Assembly: GCF_003606265.1 (NCBI RefSeq)
Contig: NZ_CP023671.1
Coordinates: 3,162,001-3,226,000 of the forward strand
Direction: 5' to 3'
DNA: 64,000 nucleotides
Source: Clostridium septicum
Lineage (GTDB): Bacteria > Bacillota > Clostridia > Clostridiales > Clostridiaceae
The notes under the pieces are model-generated. The model searched no databases and was not told the origin of the DNA. It worked only from the letters and a program-made list of their open reading frames with translations. Shown piece by piece: positions 8,860 through 18,175 of the stretch; positions within the stretch are counted from its first letter, which is position 1; each line of letters begins with the position of its first letter. The position numbers and the translations under genes were made by a program.

Positions 8860-9528
8860 ATGGCAAATAAACAATTTGTAGTATTAGGATTAGGAAGATT
8901 TGGTCATTCAGTAGCAAAAACTCTATATGCTTTAGGAAATGACGTATTAGCAATAGATATGGATGGAGATTTAGTACAAGAAATCTCAGATAGTGTAACT
9001 CATGCAGTTCAATTGGATGCAACAGATGAAAATGCCCTAAGATCTTTAGGATTAAGAAATTTTGATGTTGCAGTAGTTACTATAGGATCAAATATTCAAG
9101 CAAGTGTAATGGCAACTTTATTAGTTAAAGAGTTAGGTGTTAAATATATAATAGCTAAGGGTCATAGTGATTTACATGCTAAAGTTTTATATAAAATAGG
9201 TGCAGACAGAGTTGTGCTTCCAGAAAAGGATATGGGAGTAAGGGTTGCACACAATTTAGTTTCAGCAAGTATAGTAGACTATATAGAGCTTTCACCAGAT
9301 TATAGTATTATGGAAATACAAGCATTAGATGAGTGGGACGGAAAAACTCTTGACGAATTAAGACTTAGAAGTAAATATGGAATAAATGTAATGGCTATTA
9401 AAAATGGTGATGAAATTAATTTAACACCATCAGCACAAGATAAAGTTAATGCTAAGGATGTAATAGTTGCTATTGGTTCAGCTGAAGACTTAAGTAAATT
9501 AGAAGGTGTAATTGTTAAATTAAATTAA
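8860..9528 (+). CDS. ktrA: Potassium uptake regulatory subunit KtrA (RCK domain)
   Basis: The 222-residue cytosolic protein has an RCK N-domain with the nucleotide-binding loop GLGRFGHSVAKTL at residues 9-21, an acidic residue ending the second strand (IDMDGD), and a C-terminal TrkA_C domain from about residue 140. KtrA forms an octameric ring under KtrB and gates it with ATP/ADP and, in some species, c-di-AMP at the C-terminal domain. The short spacing after ktrB supports one transcript. Confidence 0.93.
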   Translation: MANKQFVVLGLGRFGHSVAKTLYALGNDVLAIDMDGDLVQEISDSVTHAVQLDATDENALRSLGLRNFDVAVVTIGSNIQASVMATLLVKELGVKYIIAKGHSDLHAKVLYKIGADRVVLPEKDMGVRVAHNLVSASIVDYIELSPDYSIMEIQALDEWDGKTLDELRLRSKYGINVMAIKNGDEINLTPSAQDKVNAKDVIVAIGSAEDLSKLEGVIVKLN

Positions 9529-9539
9529 CGAGGTGCAAA

Positions 9540-10322
9540 TTGATTTATATAGAAAGTAAGGATAATGCTTTATTTAAAGCAACTAAGAAGTTAAAAGAAA
9601 AGAAAAATAGAAATAAAGAAGGTAAATATATAATCGAAGGGTTTAGGCTTATAGAAGAAGCTTTTAAAGCTAATATGCAGGTTGAATATATTATTCTATC
9701 AGAAGAATCACAAAATAAGTTAAATGAATATTTAAGTGAATATATTGATAAAAATAGTAAAATATATGTTCTTAGTGGGAATCTAATATCACAACTTACT
9801 TCTACAGAGCATCCTCAAGGTGTTGTTGCAGTAGTAAAGAATAGAGAAATGCCTAAGGAAATAAATGGTGATTTCTACCTTTTATGTGACAAGGTTCAAG
9901 ATCCAGGTAACTTAGGAACTATTATAAGAACAGCTCATGCAGCAGGAGTAGATGGAATAATATTAACTAAAGGCACAGTAGATATATATAATGATAAAAC
10001 TATAAGATCAACTATGGGTTCTATCTTTTATGTACCAATAATATATGAAGATGAAAATTTAAATTTTTTAAATAAGTTAAGAAATGAAGGTTTTAGTCTT
10101 GTTTCAACATCTTTAGAAGAATCAAAAGATTTTTTTAAGGAAGATTTAAGAGGAAAAGTAATTTTATCAGTTGGAAATGAAGGAAATGGTATAAGTGAAG
10201 AAATATTTTCTTTATCAGATAAGAAAGTGAAAATTCCTATGCCTGGTGGTGCTGAATCGTTAAATGTTGCAGTTGCCACATCTATAATATTGTTTGAAAA
10301 GGTTAGACAAAACTTACAATAA
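9540..10322 (+). CDS. TrmH/SpoU-family RNA 2'-O-methyltransferase
   Basis: The 260-residue protein has an N-terminal L30e-like substrate-binding domain (residues 1-100) and a SPOUT catalytic domain with the three family motifs: NLGTIIRTAHAAGVDG, ILSVGNEGNGIS and PMPGGAESLNVAVA, the last forming the trefoil knot that binds SAM. It probably methylates a ribose in 23S rRNA; the exact nucleotide cannot be told from sequence. Translation appears to start at TTG (9540) after GAGGTG, 11 bp after ktrA. This gene often precedes pheST in clostridia. Confidence 0.9.
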   Translation: MIYIESKDNALFKATKKLKEKKNRNKEGKYIIEGFRLIEEAFKANMQVEYIILSEESQNKLNEYLSEYIDKNSKIYVLSGNLISQLTSTEHPQGVVAVVKNREMPKEINGDFYLLCDKVQDPGNLGTIIRTAHAAGVDGIILTKGTVDIYNDKTIRSTMGSIFYVPIIYEDENLNFLNKLRNEGFSLVSTSLEESKDFFKEDLRGKVILSVGNEGNGISEEIFSLSDKKVKIPMPGGAESLNVAVATSIILFEKVRQNLQ

Positions 10323-10390
10323 TAGATTATATAAAAATTTCTATTGAATTTAATTAGCTTTATTTGTATAATGAATTGTAAATAAATATG

Positions 10391-10636
10391 TAAAGACAGT
10401 GAATGAGAGAGTAGATATAATGAATTTTTCAGGGAGAAGTGGTCTTAGACTGAAAGCTACTTCAAAATAGATTTATATTGAAGTTCACTCAGGAGTTCTA
10501 GCTATGAAATTAGAGTAGTTGCTAGCGGTAATACCGTTATTTTAATTAAGTTGAGTTTTAAAGCATGTATATCTTTAAAACTAATTAGGGTGGTAGCGCG
10601 GATACTCCGTCCCTTTTATGGGATGGAGTTTTTTTA
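10391..10636 (+). promoter_or_regulatory. T-box riboswitch for tRNA-Phe ahead of pheST
   Basis: The leader has a stem I with an AGTA on the 5' side (10411-10414), a closing helix ATATAA (10416-10421) with TTATAT (10473-10478), and on the 3' side TGAAG followed by a UUC codon at 10484-10486 and an A. UUC is the expected phenylalanine specifier. The T-box core AGGGTGGTAGCGCGG at about 10587-10601 pairs with the tRNA acceptor end. Uncharged tRNA-Phe should stabilise the antiterminator and allow pheST transcription. Confidence 0.93.
10604..10635 (+). terminator. T-box terminator
   Basis: A 10-bp stem ACTCCGTCCC (10604-10613) with GGGATGGAGT (10620-10629), one wobble, followed by a run of seven T. 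It is mutually exclusive with the antiterminator containing the T-box core. Confidence 0.93.
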
Positions 10637-10703
10637 TACGCAAAATTAATTATTAAATTAAAACTGTTTTTAGTATTAATTAATAAATAAGGAGGATATG
10701 AAA

Positions 10704-11723
10704 ATGCAAGAAAAACTAATAGCAATTAAAGAAGCTGCATTTAAAGAGTTACAAGAAGTTAATAGTAGTGTAGTACTTGAAGAAATTAGAGTTAAGTATT
10801 TAGGTAAAAAGGGAGAATTAACTACTATATTAAGAGGCATGGGAGCTTTATCAGCTGAAGAAAGACCAGTTGTAGGTAAACTTGTAAATGTTATTAAAAA
10901 AGAAGTAGAGGATAAAATTGAAGAAACTTCAAAAGGAATTAAGGAAAAAGAAAAGAATGCTAAGTTAGCATCAGAGGTAATAGATATATCTCTTCCAGGT
11001 AAAAAAAATGTTATAGGTAAAAGACATCCATTAGATTTAACATTAGAAAGTATGAAGAATATATTTATTTCAATGGGATTCACAGTAGAAGAAGGTCCAG
11101 AAGTAGAGCTAGATCATTATAACTTTGAAGCTTTAAATATACCTAAGAATCATCCAGCAAGAAGTGAACAAGATACTTTCTACATAAATGATAATTTAGT
11201 ATTAAGAACTCAAACTTCACCGGTTCAAATAAGAGTAATGGAAGATCAACAACCGCCGATAAAGATGATTGCACCAGGTAAAGTATATAGATCAGATGCC
11301 GTTGATGCAACACACTCACCAATTTTCTATCAAATGGAAGGGTTAGTTATAGATAAGGGAGTAACTTTTGCAGATCTTAAAGGTACTTTAGAATTATTTG
11401 CAAAGAAAATGTTCGGAGATAAGGTTAAAACTAAATTTAGACCTCATCACTTTCCATTTACAGAACCTTCAGCAGAAATGGATGCAACATGTTTTGTATG
11501 TCAAGGTGAAGGTTGTAGAGTATGTAAAGGTAGTGGTTGGATAGAACTATTAGGTTGTGGTATGGTTCATCCTCAAGTTTTAAGAAATTGTGGAATAGAT
11601 CCTGAGGTTTATAGTGGTTTTGCTTTTGGATTTGGTGTAGATAGAATGGTTATGCTTAAGTATGGAATAGATGATATTAGATTATTATACGAAAGTGATA
11701 TGAGATTCTTAAATCAATTTTAG
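10704..11723 (+). CDS. pheS: Phenylalanyl-tRNA synthetase alpha subunit
   Basis: This class II synthetase subunit of 340 codons including stop has an N-terminal coiled coil (to about residue 90) and the catalytic core with motif 2 ([16 protein letters not shown]) and motif 3 ([18 protein letters not shown]). [13 protein letters not shown] cysteine cluster typical of Firmicute PheS is present. Of two in-frame ATGs at 10698 and 10704, the second is eight bases from GGAGG while the first is only two, so 10704 is preferred. The gene is controlled by the T-box and is followed by pheT after 15 bp. Confidence 0.97.
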   Translation: MQEKLIAIKEAAFKELQEVNSSVVLEEIRVKYLGKKGELTTILRGMGALSAEERPVVGKLVNVIKKEVEDKIEETSKGIKEKEKNAKLASEVIDISLPGKKNVIGKRHPLDLTLESMKNIFISMGFTVEEGPEVELDHYNFEALNIPKNHPARSEQDTFYINDNLVLRTQTSPVQIRVMEDQQPPIKMIAPGKVYRSDAVDATHSPIFYQMEGLVIDKGVTFADLKGTLELFAKKMFGDKVKTKFRPHHFPFTEPSAEMDATCFVCQGEGCRVCKGSGWIELLGCGMVHPQVLRNCGIDPEVYSGFAFGFGVDRMVMLKYGIDDIRLLYESDMRFLNQF

Positions 11724-11738
11724 TAGGAGGTAAAAAAG

Positions 11739-14117
11739 ATGAAGGTACCATTTAATTGGTTAAAAGATTATGTAGAAGTAAATATAGATGCAAAAGAATT
11801 AGGAGATAAATTAACTTTATCAGGTTCAGCAGTAGAAGAGGTAATAATACAAGGAGATACAATTCAAAATGTTGTAACTTGTAAAATTGTAGATATAACT
11901 CAGCATCCAGATGCAGATAAATTAAAGATATGCCAAGTTGATATAGGAGCTGAAGAAACTATACAAATAGTTACAGCTGCAACAAATATGAAGGAGCAGG
12001 ATATAGTACCTGTAGCTCTTCATAAGTCAATACTTGCAGATGGAACAGAAATTAAAAAAGGCAAACTAAGAGGTATAGTTTCAAATGGTATGTTCTGCTC
12101 AGAAGAGGAGCTTGGAATAGCTGGAGATGAACCAGTACATGGTTTAATGATTTTACCACAAGATGCTCCTGTAGGTATGGATATTAAAAAGTATTTAGGC
12201 CTTAATAAGGCAATCTTAGATTTTGAAATAACATCAAATAGACCTGATTGTTTAAGTATTTTAGGAATGGCAAGAGAAACAGCTGCTACAATAAGATCCA
12301 CTTATAAGATGCCAAACTTTACTTATGTTGTTAAAAATTCAGCTAATATTAATGATGAATTAAAAGTAGAAGTTAAAGATGACCTATGCAGAAGATATAT
12401 GGCAAGAGGAGTTAAGAATGTAAAGGTAGCTCCATCACCATCATGGATGCAAGAAAGACTTTTAGAAGCTGGAGTTAGGCCTATAAACAATATAGTAGAC
12501 ATAACTAATTTCGTTATGCTTGAATTAGGGGAACCAATGCATGCTTTTGACAAGAGAGAAATAAAAAGCAATAAGATAGTTGTTTCTAGAGCTAATCAAG
12601 GAGAAAAGTTTACAACTTTAGATGAAATAGAAAGAGAATTAGATGAAAGCTTTTTATGTATAAAAGATGATAATAATACAATAGCTTTAGCTGGAATAAT
12701 GGGTGGATTAAACTCAGAAATAAAGGAAGATACTAAAGAGGTTGTATTTGAATGTGCAAACTTTGATGGTACTAATATAAGAGTTAATGCAAAGAAATTA
12801 AATTTAAGAACCGAAAGTTCATCAAGATTTGAAAAAGATATAGATCCAAACTTAGCTGCTTTAGCTTTAGACAGAGCTTGTGCTTTAATTGAAGAATTAG
12901 AGTGCGGTGAAATAATGGAAGGCACAATTGATATATATAATAATAAAAAAGAAATTGGAAGTATAAAAGTAGATTCAAATTGGATAAATACTTTCTTAGG
13001 AACAGATATATCTAAGGAAGAAATGAAAAGATGCTTAGATTCTTTAGATTTAGATACAGCTATAGAAGGAGAAAATCTAATTGTAACTATTCCAACATTT
13101 AGAATTGATATAGCAATTAAAGAAGATATAGCAGAAGAAATAGCAAGAATATATGGATATGATAACATTCCTACAACTATATTTAAGGTTTCAACAGAAA
13201 GAGAGCCTAAATATAAAAGTGAATTATTAACAGAAAATGTAATAGATACTATGATTTCAAGTGGACTTAATCAATCAATAAGTTATTCATTTGTTTCACC
13301 AAAGGTTTTTGATAAAATTAAGCTACCTATGGATAGTGAACTTAGAAATGTAGTTAAAATTAAAAATCCACTTGGAGAAGATTACTCTGTAATGAGAACT
13401 ACAACTATTCATTCTATGATGGAATCTTTAGGTAGAAATTATTCAAGAAATAATGATTATGTAAGATTATTTGAAGTTGGAAAGGTGTATATTCCAAATG
13501 AAGATGAAACTAAATTACCTAAAGAAAGAAATGTATTAACTATAGGAATATATGGTGAATGTGATTATTTACACATTAAAGGAATAGTAGAGAATGTTAT
13601 AGATGGACTTGGTGTAACTAAAGTTTCATATGTAAGAGAATCTGAAAATCCAAGTTATCATCCAGGAAAGACAGCAGCATTAATGGTAGGAAAATCTAAA
13701 GCAGGTGTTTTAGGAGAAATTCATCCAGATGTAACTGAAGAATATGGGGTAGATATAGATTGCTATATAGCTGAGTTAGATTTAGATGTTTTATTTGACA
13801 ATGCAGAAGTTACAAAGAGTTATAAACCTCTTCCAAAGTTCCCGGCAGTAACAAGAGATATTGCGTTATTGGTTAATGATGAAGTCTTAGTTCAAGAAAT
13901 AGAAGATACAATAAGAAAAGCTGGAGGAAATCTAGTTGAAAAAGTAAAGTTATTTGATATTTATAAAGGAGCTCAAATACCAGAAGGTAAAAAGAGTATA
14001 GCTTATGCAATAGCATATAGAGATGAGAAAAAGACATTAACTGATAAAGATGTAAATAAAGTTCATGATAAAATATTAAGAAGTCTTGAATATAAATTAG
14101 GTGCAACTTTAAGATAA
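11739..14117 (+). CDS. pheT: Phenylalanyl-tRNA synthetase beta subunit
   Basis: The 792-residue beta subunit has the expected order: an EMAP-type tRNA-binding domain (about residues 40-150), the B3/B4 editing domain with [16 protein letters not shown] near 245-260, the B5 helix-turn-helix domain (about 400-470), the inactive catalytic-like core, and the C-terminal anticodon-binding ferredoxin-fold domain ending [12 protein letters not shown]. It forms the (alpha-beta)2 enzyme with PheS. Length is normal. A hairpin terminator follows. Confidence 0.97.
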   Translation: MKVPFNWLKDYVEVNIDAKELGDKLTLSGSAVEEVIIQGDTIQNVVTCKIVDITQHPDADKLKICQVDIGAEETIQIVTAATNMKEQDIVPVALHKSILADGTEIKKGKLRGIVSNGMFCSEEELGIAGDEPVHGLMILPQDAPVGMDIKKYLGLNKAILDFEITSNRPDCLSILGMARETAATIRSTYKMPNFTYVVKNSANINDELKVEVKDDLCRRYMARGVKNVKVAPSPSWMQERLLEAGVRPINNIVDITNFVMLELGEPMHAFDKREIKSNKIVVSRANQGEKFTTLDEIERELDESFLCIKDDNNTIALAGIMGGLNSEIKEDTKEVVFECANFDGTNIRVNAKKLNLRTESSSRFEKDIDPNLAALALDRACALIEELECGEIMEGTIDIYNNKKEIGSIKVDSNWINTFLGTDISKEEMKRCLDSLDLDTAIEGENLIVTIPTFRIDIAIKEDIAEEIARIYGYDNIPTTIFKVSTEREPKYKSELLTENVIDTMISSGLNQSISYSFVSPKVFDKIKLPMDSELRNVVKIKNPLGEDYSVMRTTTIHSMMESLGRNYSRNNDYVRLFEVGKVYIPNEDETKLPKERNVLTIGIYGECDYLHIKGIVENVIDGLGVTKVSYVRESENPSYHPGKTAALMVGKSKAGVLGEIHPDVTEEYGVDIDCYIAELDLDVLFDNAEVTKSYKPLPKFPAVTRDIALLVNDEVLVQEIEDTIRKAGGNLVEKVKLFDIYKGAQIPEGKKSIAYAIAYRDEKKTLTDKDVNKVHDKILRSLEYKLGATLR

Positions 14118-14136
14118 AGATTTAATAATTAATATG

Positions 14137-14175
14137 AAAAGAGAGAATTTCTAGATAATAGAATTCTCTCTTTTT
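14137..14175 (+). terminator. Terminator after pheT
   Basis: AAAAGAGAGAATT (14137-14149) pairs with AATTCTCTCTTTT (14162-14174), loop 12 nt, with a T-run at the end of the stem. Confidence 0.9.
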
Positions 14176-14301
14176 AATATATATACATTTCAATTAAGTA
14201 AATATTATATGAATATATGCAAAATAATTCCAAAATATGATAAAATTATAATCGGATTTATTTTATTATAAAATATTATTTATTATAAAGGAGAGTAGTT
14301 A

Positions 14302-15108
14302 ATGAAAAATTTAATAAACATGTTAAAGGGGATGGCTATTGGTATTTCTAATATAATACCAGGAGTGAGTGGGGGAACAATGGCAGTAGTTTTAGGGATA
14401 TATGATAAAATTATATCTTCAGTAATTAACTTTTTCAAAGATTGGAAGAAAAATGGGTTATTTTTAGCTGAATTAGCAATTGGAGCAGCTATTGGAATAT
14501 TAGCATTTAGCAATTTAATAACATTTTTATTAGATAACTATCCTTCCCAAACAAATCTATTTTTTATAGGTCTTATATTAGGAAGTGCACCTTTAATATT
14601 TAAAAAGGCTACAGAAAGCCAAGTAAACAAATCAAACTATGTTTGGTTTGTTATAGCATTTGTTTTATTAGCTATAATGGGAATTGTGGGAGAGGCAGAA
14701 GGTGCTATTAAAGTTGTATCAGAACTTTCAATTGGAACTATAATAATATTACTTATAGCTGGATTTGTAGCAGCTGCAACAATGATTTTGCCAGGAGTTA
14801 GTGGATCATTTATATTAATTATGATAGGTATGTATTATCCAATAGTAAATGCTGTAAAAGAATTTAATATTCCTGTTTTAATAGTAGTTGCAGTGGGAGT
14901 TTTATTAGGTTTTATTACAATGACTAAAGTTATTGAAACATTATTTAATAAATATCCACAAACAGTATATTTTATAATACTAGGTCTTATACTAGGTTCT
15001 ATTTTTGGAATATATAGTGGTATTGGAAATGGGTTTATGATATTAGTGTCTATTAGTGATTTTATAATAGGTTTTTTAATATCATATATGTTAGGAAAAA
15101 AAGAATAA
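14302..15108 (+). CDS. DUF368 membrane protein, undecaprenyl-phosphate translocase PopT family
   Basis: The 268-residue protein has about eight membrane segments and two related motifs, SNIIPGVSGGTMA near residues 17-29 and MILPGVSGSFILI in the second half, an inverted-repeat signature of DUF368. Family members were recently reported to return undecaprenyl phosphate to the inner face of the membrane for reuse in wall synthesis, work usually cited as PopT. The gene is monocistronic, with its own ribosome-binding site and a strong terminator. Confidence 0.85.
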   Translation: MKNLINMLKGMAIGISNIIPGVSGGTMAVVLGIYDKIISSVINFFKDWKKNGLFLAELAIGAAIGILAFSNLITFLLDNYPSQTNLFFIGLILGSAPLIFKKATESQVNKSNYVWFVIAFVLLAIMGIVGEAEGAIKVVSELSIGTIIILLIAGFVAAATMILPGVSGSFILIMIGMYYPIVNAVKEFNIPVLIVVAVGVLLGFITMTKVIETLFNKYPQTVYFIILGLILGSIFGIYSGIGNGFMILVSISDFIIGFLISYMLGKKE

Positions 15109-15114
15109 ATTATT

Positions 15115-15149
15115 AAAAAGGATAACTAAATTTTTCAGTTATCCTTTTT
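15115..15149 (+). terminator. Terminator after the DUF368 gene
   Basis: A perfect 13-bp stem (15115-15127 with 15137-15149) with A-rich start and T-rich end, seven bases after the stop. Confidence 0.93.
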
Positions 15150-15248
15150 ACATTTTATGAAATAATAAATATGATATCATTTCATATATGTTATTTTTAT
15201 GGTAAAATATAATAAAAGTACAGTTTTAAAATATTTATGAGGTGTAAT

Positions 15249-15893
15249 ATGAATACGGTAACGATTAAGATAAATGGAATAGAATATAATTTAAAAGGAA
15301 GAGAAAACGAAAAGTATTTACTACAAATCGCAGAATATGTAGATGGAAAAGTAAAAGATATTATGGGAAATAATAAAAAACTTAGTTCTACCGCAGCAGC
15401 TACCCTTGTTTCTTTAAATATTGCAGATGAATTGTTTAAAGCAGATATGGAAATAGAAAATTTAATTAAGGATCGTAATACTTTAGAAGAGAAAAAAATA
15501 ATCTTTAGTGAACGAATAAAAGAAATAAAAAGCGAATATGATAAAATAATAAATGAAAAAGATGATGAAATAAAAAAATTACAAGCCATAATTTCTTCAA
15601 TGGAAGAAAGACTAGAAAATGCAGAGAAATTAGTGGAAGTACTTGAAGATAAAAAAAGCGATGATGAATATAAAGAAAAATTTGAAAAACTTGGACAAGA
15701 AGTTGTTATAATGGAAGAAGAGTTAAAGAAAAATATTAAACAAAAGCGGCTTTTGGAAGAAAGAAATAAGGATATAAAATTTCAACTTCAAAACTCTAAA
15801 TATAAGGTATTAGATTTAGAAAATAAACTTGTAGATTTACAAATAGAATTAGCAAAGGAAAGAAAAAATAAAAATGTATTACTTAGAAAGTAA
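15249..15893 (+). CDS. zapA: Cell division protein ZapA with long coiled coil
   Basis: The first 90 residues match ZapA: MNTVTIKINGIEYNLKGREN, YLLQIAEYVDGKV and the helix TAAATLVSLNIADELFK. ZapA bundles FtsZ filaments at the division site. The remaining 120 residues are a continuous charged coiled coil, making the protein 214 residues against about 90-100 in simple ZapA; such extended forms occur in clostridia. The ATG at 15249 is used because GAGGTG precedes it; the ATG at 15237 overlaps that site. Its original terminator is now displaced beyond an inserted IS256 element. Confidence 0.85.
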   Translation: MNTVTIKINGIEYNLKGRENEKYLLQIAEYVDGKVKDIMGNNKKLSSTAAATLVSLNIADELFKADMEIENLIKDRNTLEEKKIIFSERIKEIKSEYDKIINEKDDEIKKLQAIISSMEERLENAEKLVEVLEDKKSDDEYKEKFEKLGQEVVIMEEELKKNIKQKRLLEERNKDIKFQLQNSKYKVLDLENKLVDLQIELAKERKNKNVLLRK

Positions 15894-15909
15894 TTATTAA
15901 TTTAGAATA

Positions 15910-15941
15910 TTTAAAAAGAGACAGTAGATAGTTTTGTGTAA
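15910..15941. repeat. IS256 left end: target duplication plus inverted repeat
   Basis: TTTAAAAA (15910-15917) is the left copy of the target duplication. The terminal repeat starts GAGACAGTAGATAG and ends TTGTGTAA at 15941. Confidence 0.9.
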
Positions 15942-15966
15942 AAACAAAACTATCTACTGTTTTTTT
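15921..15966 (+). terminator. Hairpin made by the IS256 left repeat
   Basis: Sixteen bases of the terminal repeat (15921-15936) are followed by their exact complement (15945-15960), then six T. The resulting structure looks like a strong intrinsic terminator read from zapA into the element and may both end zapA transcription and shield the transposase gene. Confidence 0.8.
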
Positions 15967-16022
15967 GTATTAACAGTTGGAAGTTTTGGAATAATATACT
16001 ATATAAATTAGGAGGAATTATT

Positions 16023-17261
16023 ATGACAAGAAAAATTGATACCAACTTTGATTACAACGAGGAAATTAAAAGATGTAAAACAATCGATGATGTGATGGGT
16101 AAAAACGGATTAATACAAAGATTAGTTAAAGATGTTCTTGAAAATATATTAGAAGGTGAAATGGAAGAACATCTAGGAAGAAATAAATATGAACGTGTAG
16201 AAGCAGTTGATCAAACTAAGAAGAACTACAGGAATGGTTATAGTCGCAAAAATTTAAGAAGTTCCTTCGGTGACGTCGACCTAGACGTACCCCGTGATAG
16301 AAATGCTGAATTTGAGCCACAAATTATAAAAAAATATGAAACTGTGTGTACTGAGTTAGATAAAAAGATTATATCTTTATATGCTAAAGGTATGTCAACA
16401 TCTGATATTCAGGCTGAAATTGAAGACTTATATGGAATAACTATATCACCATCGATGGTATCTAAAATAACTGATAAAGTGCTTGCTAGCGCCGCCGAAT
16501 GGCAAAATAGAGCATTAGATAAAATATATCCAATAGTTTATTTAGATGCTATGTACTTTAAAGTTAGAAGTAATGGAAAGATAGTTAACAAGGCTGTCTA
16601 TATATGCTTAGGATACACTATGGAAGGATATAAAGATATTTTAGGTATATGGGTTGATGAAGCTGAAGGTGCTAAATTCTGGTTAGGAATTTGCAATGAT
16701 TTAAAAAATAGAGGTGTAAAAGAAATTTTAATTGCTTGTATGGATGGATTAAAAGGGCTTCCACAAGCTATAAAAACAGTATTTCCATCAGTAAATATTC
16801 AAACATGTATTGTTCATCAAATAAGAAATTCAATAAAATACATAGCTTCAAAAGATAAAAAAGCATTTATGAAAGATTTGAAGGAGGTTTATAAGGCTAC
16901 AACAGAGGAACTTGCGTTAGCACAGCTAGATAATTTAAAGGAGAGATGGGGAGATAAATATGGAATAGTAATAGATTCCTGGTATAATAATTGGAGTAAC
17001 CTTTCAACATTTTTCGACTTCTCTCCAACTATAAGAAAGATGATTTATACTACAAATATCTTAGAAGGTTTTAATCGTCAAATACGTAAATTCACTAAAG
17101 TTAGAGTCATATTCCCAACTGATGAATCTTTAAATAAGTGTGTTTACTTAGCAACGATGGAGATACTAGAAAAATGGACTCAGCCTATACATAATTGGGG
17201 TGCTACGTTAGCAGAGCTATCAATAATATTTGAAGATCAATTAAAAGATGAATTAGCTTAA
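16023..17261 (+). CDS. IS256-family transposase
   Basis: The 412-residue protein is a mutator-type (IS256) DDE transposase, with D175 in IVYLDAMYF, D241 in IACMDGLKG and E348 in NILEGFNRQIRK. An IVHQIRN segment lies after the second aspartate, as in the family. The length is normal and there is no internal stop, so the protein is probably active. GGAGG precedes the ATG. A hairpin between the left end and the gene may limit read-through from zapA. Confidence 0.96.
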   Translation: MTRKIDTNFDYNEEIKRCKTIDDVMGKNGLIQRLVKDVLENILEGEMEEHLGRNKYERVEAVDQTKKNYRNGYSRKNLRSSFGDVDLDVPRDRNAEFEPQIIKKYETVCTELDKKIISLYAKGMSTSDIQAEIEDLYGITISPSMVSKITDKVLASAAEWQNRALDKIYPIVYLDAMYFKVRSNGKIVNKAVYICLGYTMEGYKDILGIWVDEAEGAKFWLGICNDLKNRGVKEILIACMDGLKGLPQAIKTVFPSVNIQTCIVHQIRNSIKYIASKDKKAFMKDLKEVYKATTEELALAQLDNLKERWGDKYGIVIDSWYNNWSNLSTFFDFSPTIRKMIYTTNILEGFNRQIRKFTKVRVIFPTDESLNKCVYLATMEILEKWTQPIHNWGATLAELSIIFEDQLKDELA

Positions 17262-17361
17262 AAGCTTGTACTTTTTATAAATTATATGCATACTATTAGA
17301 TTTTTTTGAAATACTAAAAAAGGTAATAAGAAACATTATTAGTATTTCTTAAATATAAAAA

Positions 17362-17395
17362 AATATTACTGGAAATGAAAATTTCCAGTAATATT
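17362..17395. terminator. Perfect hairpin inside the IS256 right end
   Basis: A 15-bp perfect stem (17362-17376 with 17381-17395) closed by a GAAA tetraloop, about 100 bp after the transposase stop. The T-run is weak; it could be the transposase terminator or a barrier to transcription leaving or entering the element. Confidence 0.6.
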
Positions 17396-17414
17396 AAAAT
17401 AATAAAAATGATAA

Positions 17415-17446
17415 TTACACAGAATTATCTATTCTCTCTTTAAAAA
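17415..17446. repeat. IS256 right end: inverted repeat plus target duplication
   Basis: The right terminal repeat (17415-17438) begins TTACACAGAATTATC and ends TCTCTC. The right copy of the target duplication TTTAAAAA follows at 17439-17446. Confidence 0.9.
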
Positions 17447-17474
17447 AGGTAGGAGAATTTCTTCTACCTTTTTT
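17442..17474. terminator. Displaced zapA terminator / pseudogene terminator
   Basis: AAAAAAGGTAGGAG (17442-17455) pairs with CTTCTACCTTTTTT (17461-17474), one wobble, with A and T tracts on both sides. Removing the IS256 element would put it about 20 bp after zapA, so it was probably the shared terminator of zapA and the convergent gene. Confidence 0.85.
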
Positions 17475-17475
17475 G

Positions 17476-17969
17476 TTAGAAGTCGTATATTGTTAAAGTA
17501 TCATTTTTAATATCTTTAACGTTAATTTGTATAGAGCTTATATTACAAATATCAGTTTTCTCTAATAGAAGTAGTTTTTCATTATTATTATTATTTGATT
17601 GGTCTTCAGTTTTTTTTACAGAGATAATTAAGTTAGAATCATTTATTTTAAATTCTAAATCAGCAAAAGCGTTAGATATACCATTAAAAATAAATATTGT
17701 TTATTTTCTTTTGCAATTTCGAATCTATATATTCCATAATTAGCTGATTTATTTTCAATTAATTATTTAAGACAAGAATCTCTTAGAGTACTTAAATTTA
17801 TTTCTTTTATAGTGATTCCTTCGTTAGAAAATGTTTTAAGTGTAGATTCAGTTTGAACCTTACTTTTATTTTCAAAAATTATAGTAGGTTGTTTAAAATA
17901 AATAATAAAGACAAATATAAGGAGAATTAAAAGAGTAATTATAATTAGTAGATTAATTCTCTTTTTCAT
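17476..17969 (-). pseudogene. Broken gene for a membrane-anchored extracytoplasmic protein
   Basis: On the reverse strand an ATG at 17969 opens a protein with MKKRINLL followed by one hydrophobic anchor (residues about 7-26) and an external part. An in-frame TAA at 17763-17765 interrupts it after 68 residues, but the same frame continues with plausible protein (IENKSANYGIYRFEIAKEN) to about 17690. There, loss of one base in an A-run (T-run on the coding strand) shifts the frame. The continuation (NGISNAFADLEFKIND) runs to the stop at 17476-17478. Repairing both lesions gives about 164 residues. I do not recognise the family. Confidence 0.75.
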
Positions 17970-18175
17970 AATGACCTGCTAAATAATAAACAAAACATTT
18001 TATGGATTAATTATACATAATTTAAAAAATAAGTAAATAAATAAATAAATGAAAGAAAAGTTCTGTAAATATGTAATAACATAGAAAAAAATTAAAATTT
18101 ATGTTATATATAATTAGTAGAATATAAAATACTAATAGTAGAAATTATATATTGTAATAACATAGGAGAATTTTT

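Larger units (their letters stand above)
15918..17438 (+). mobile_element. Complete IS256-family insertion sequence (1521 bp)
   Basis: The element is bounded by 24-bp inverted repeats (15918-15941 and 17415-17438) that agree at 20 of 24 positions and share the TGTGTAA inner end typical of IS256. The flanks carry a perfect 8-bp duplication TTTAAAAA at 15910-15917 and 17439-17446. It encodes one intact 412-residue transposase. About 175 bp of non-coding right end contains a perfect hairpin. All parts needed for movement appear intact. It is inserted at the 5' foot of the hairpin at 17442-17474. Confidence 0.93.

Noticed and set aside
12596..13168. 190-codon antisense frame opposite pheT
   Set aside because: A by-product of codon bias on the complementary strand of pheT; serine- and isoleucine-rich with no family features.
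17270..17300. First candidate for the IS256 right end just after the transposase stop
   Set aside because: It does not match the left repeat, whereas 17415-17438 matches at 20 of 24 positions and is flanked by the exact target duplication.
18030..18054. Short AAAT tandem repeat upstream of the U32 gene
   Set aside because: Four imperfect units in AT-rich spacer; no sign of function.
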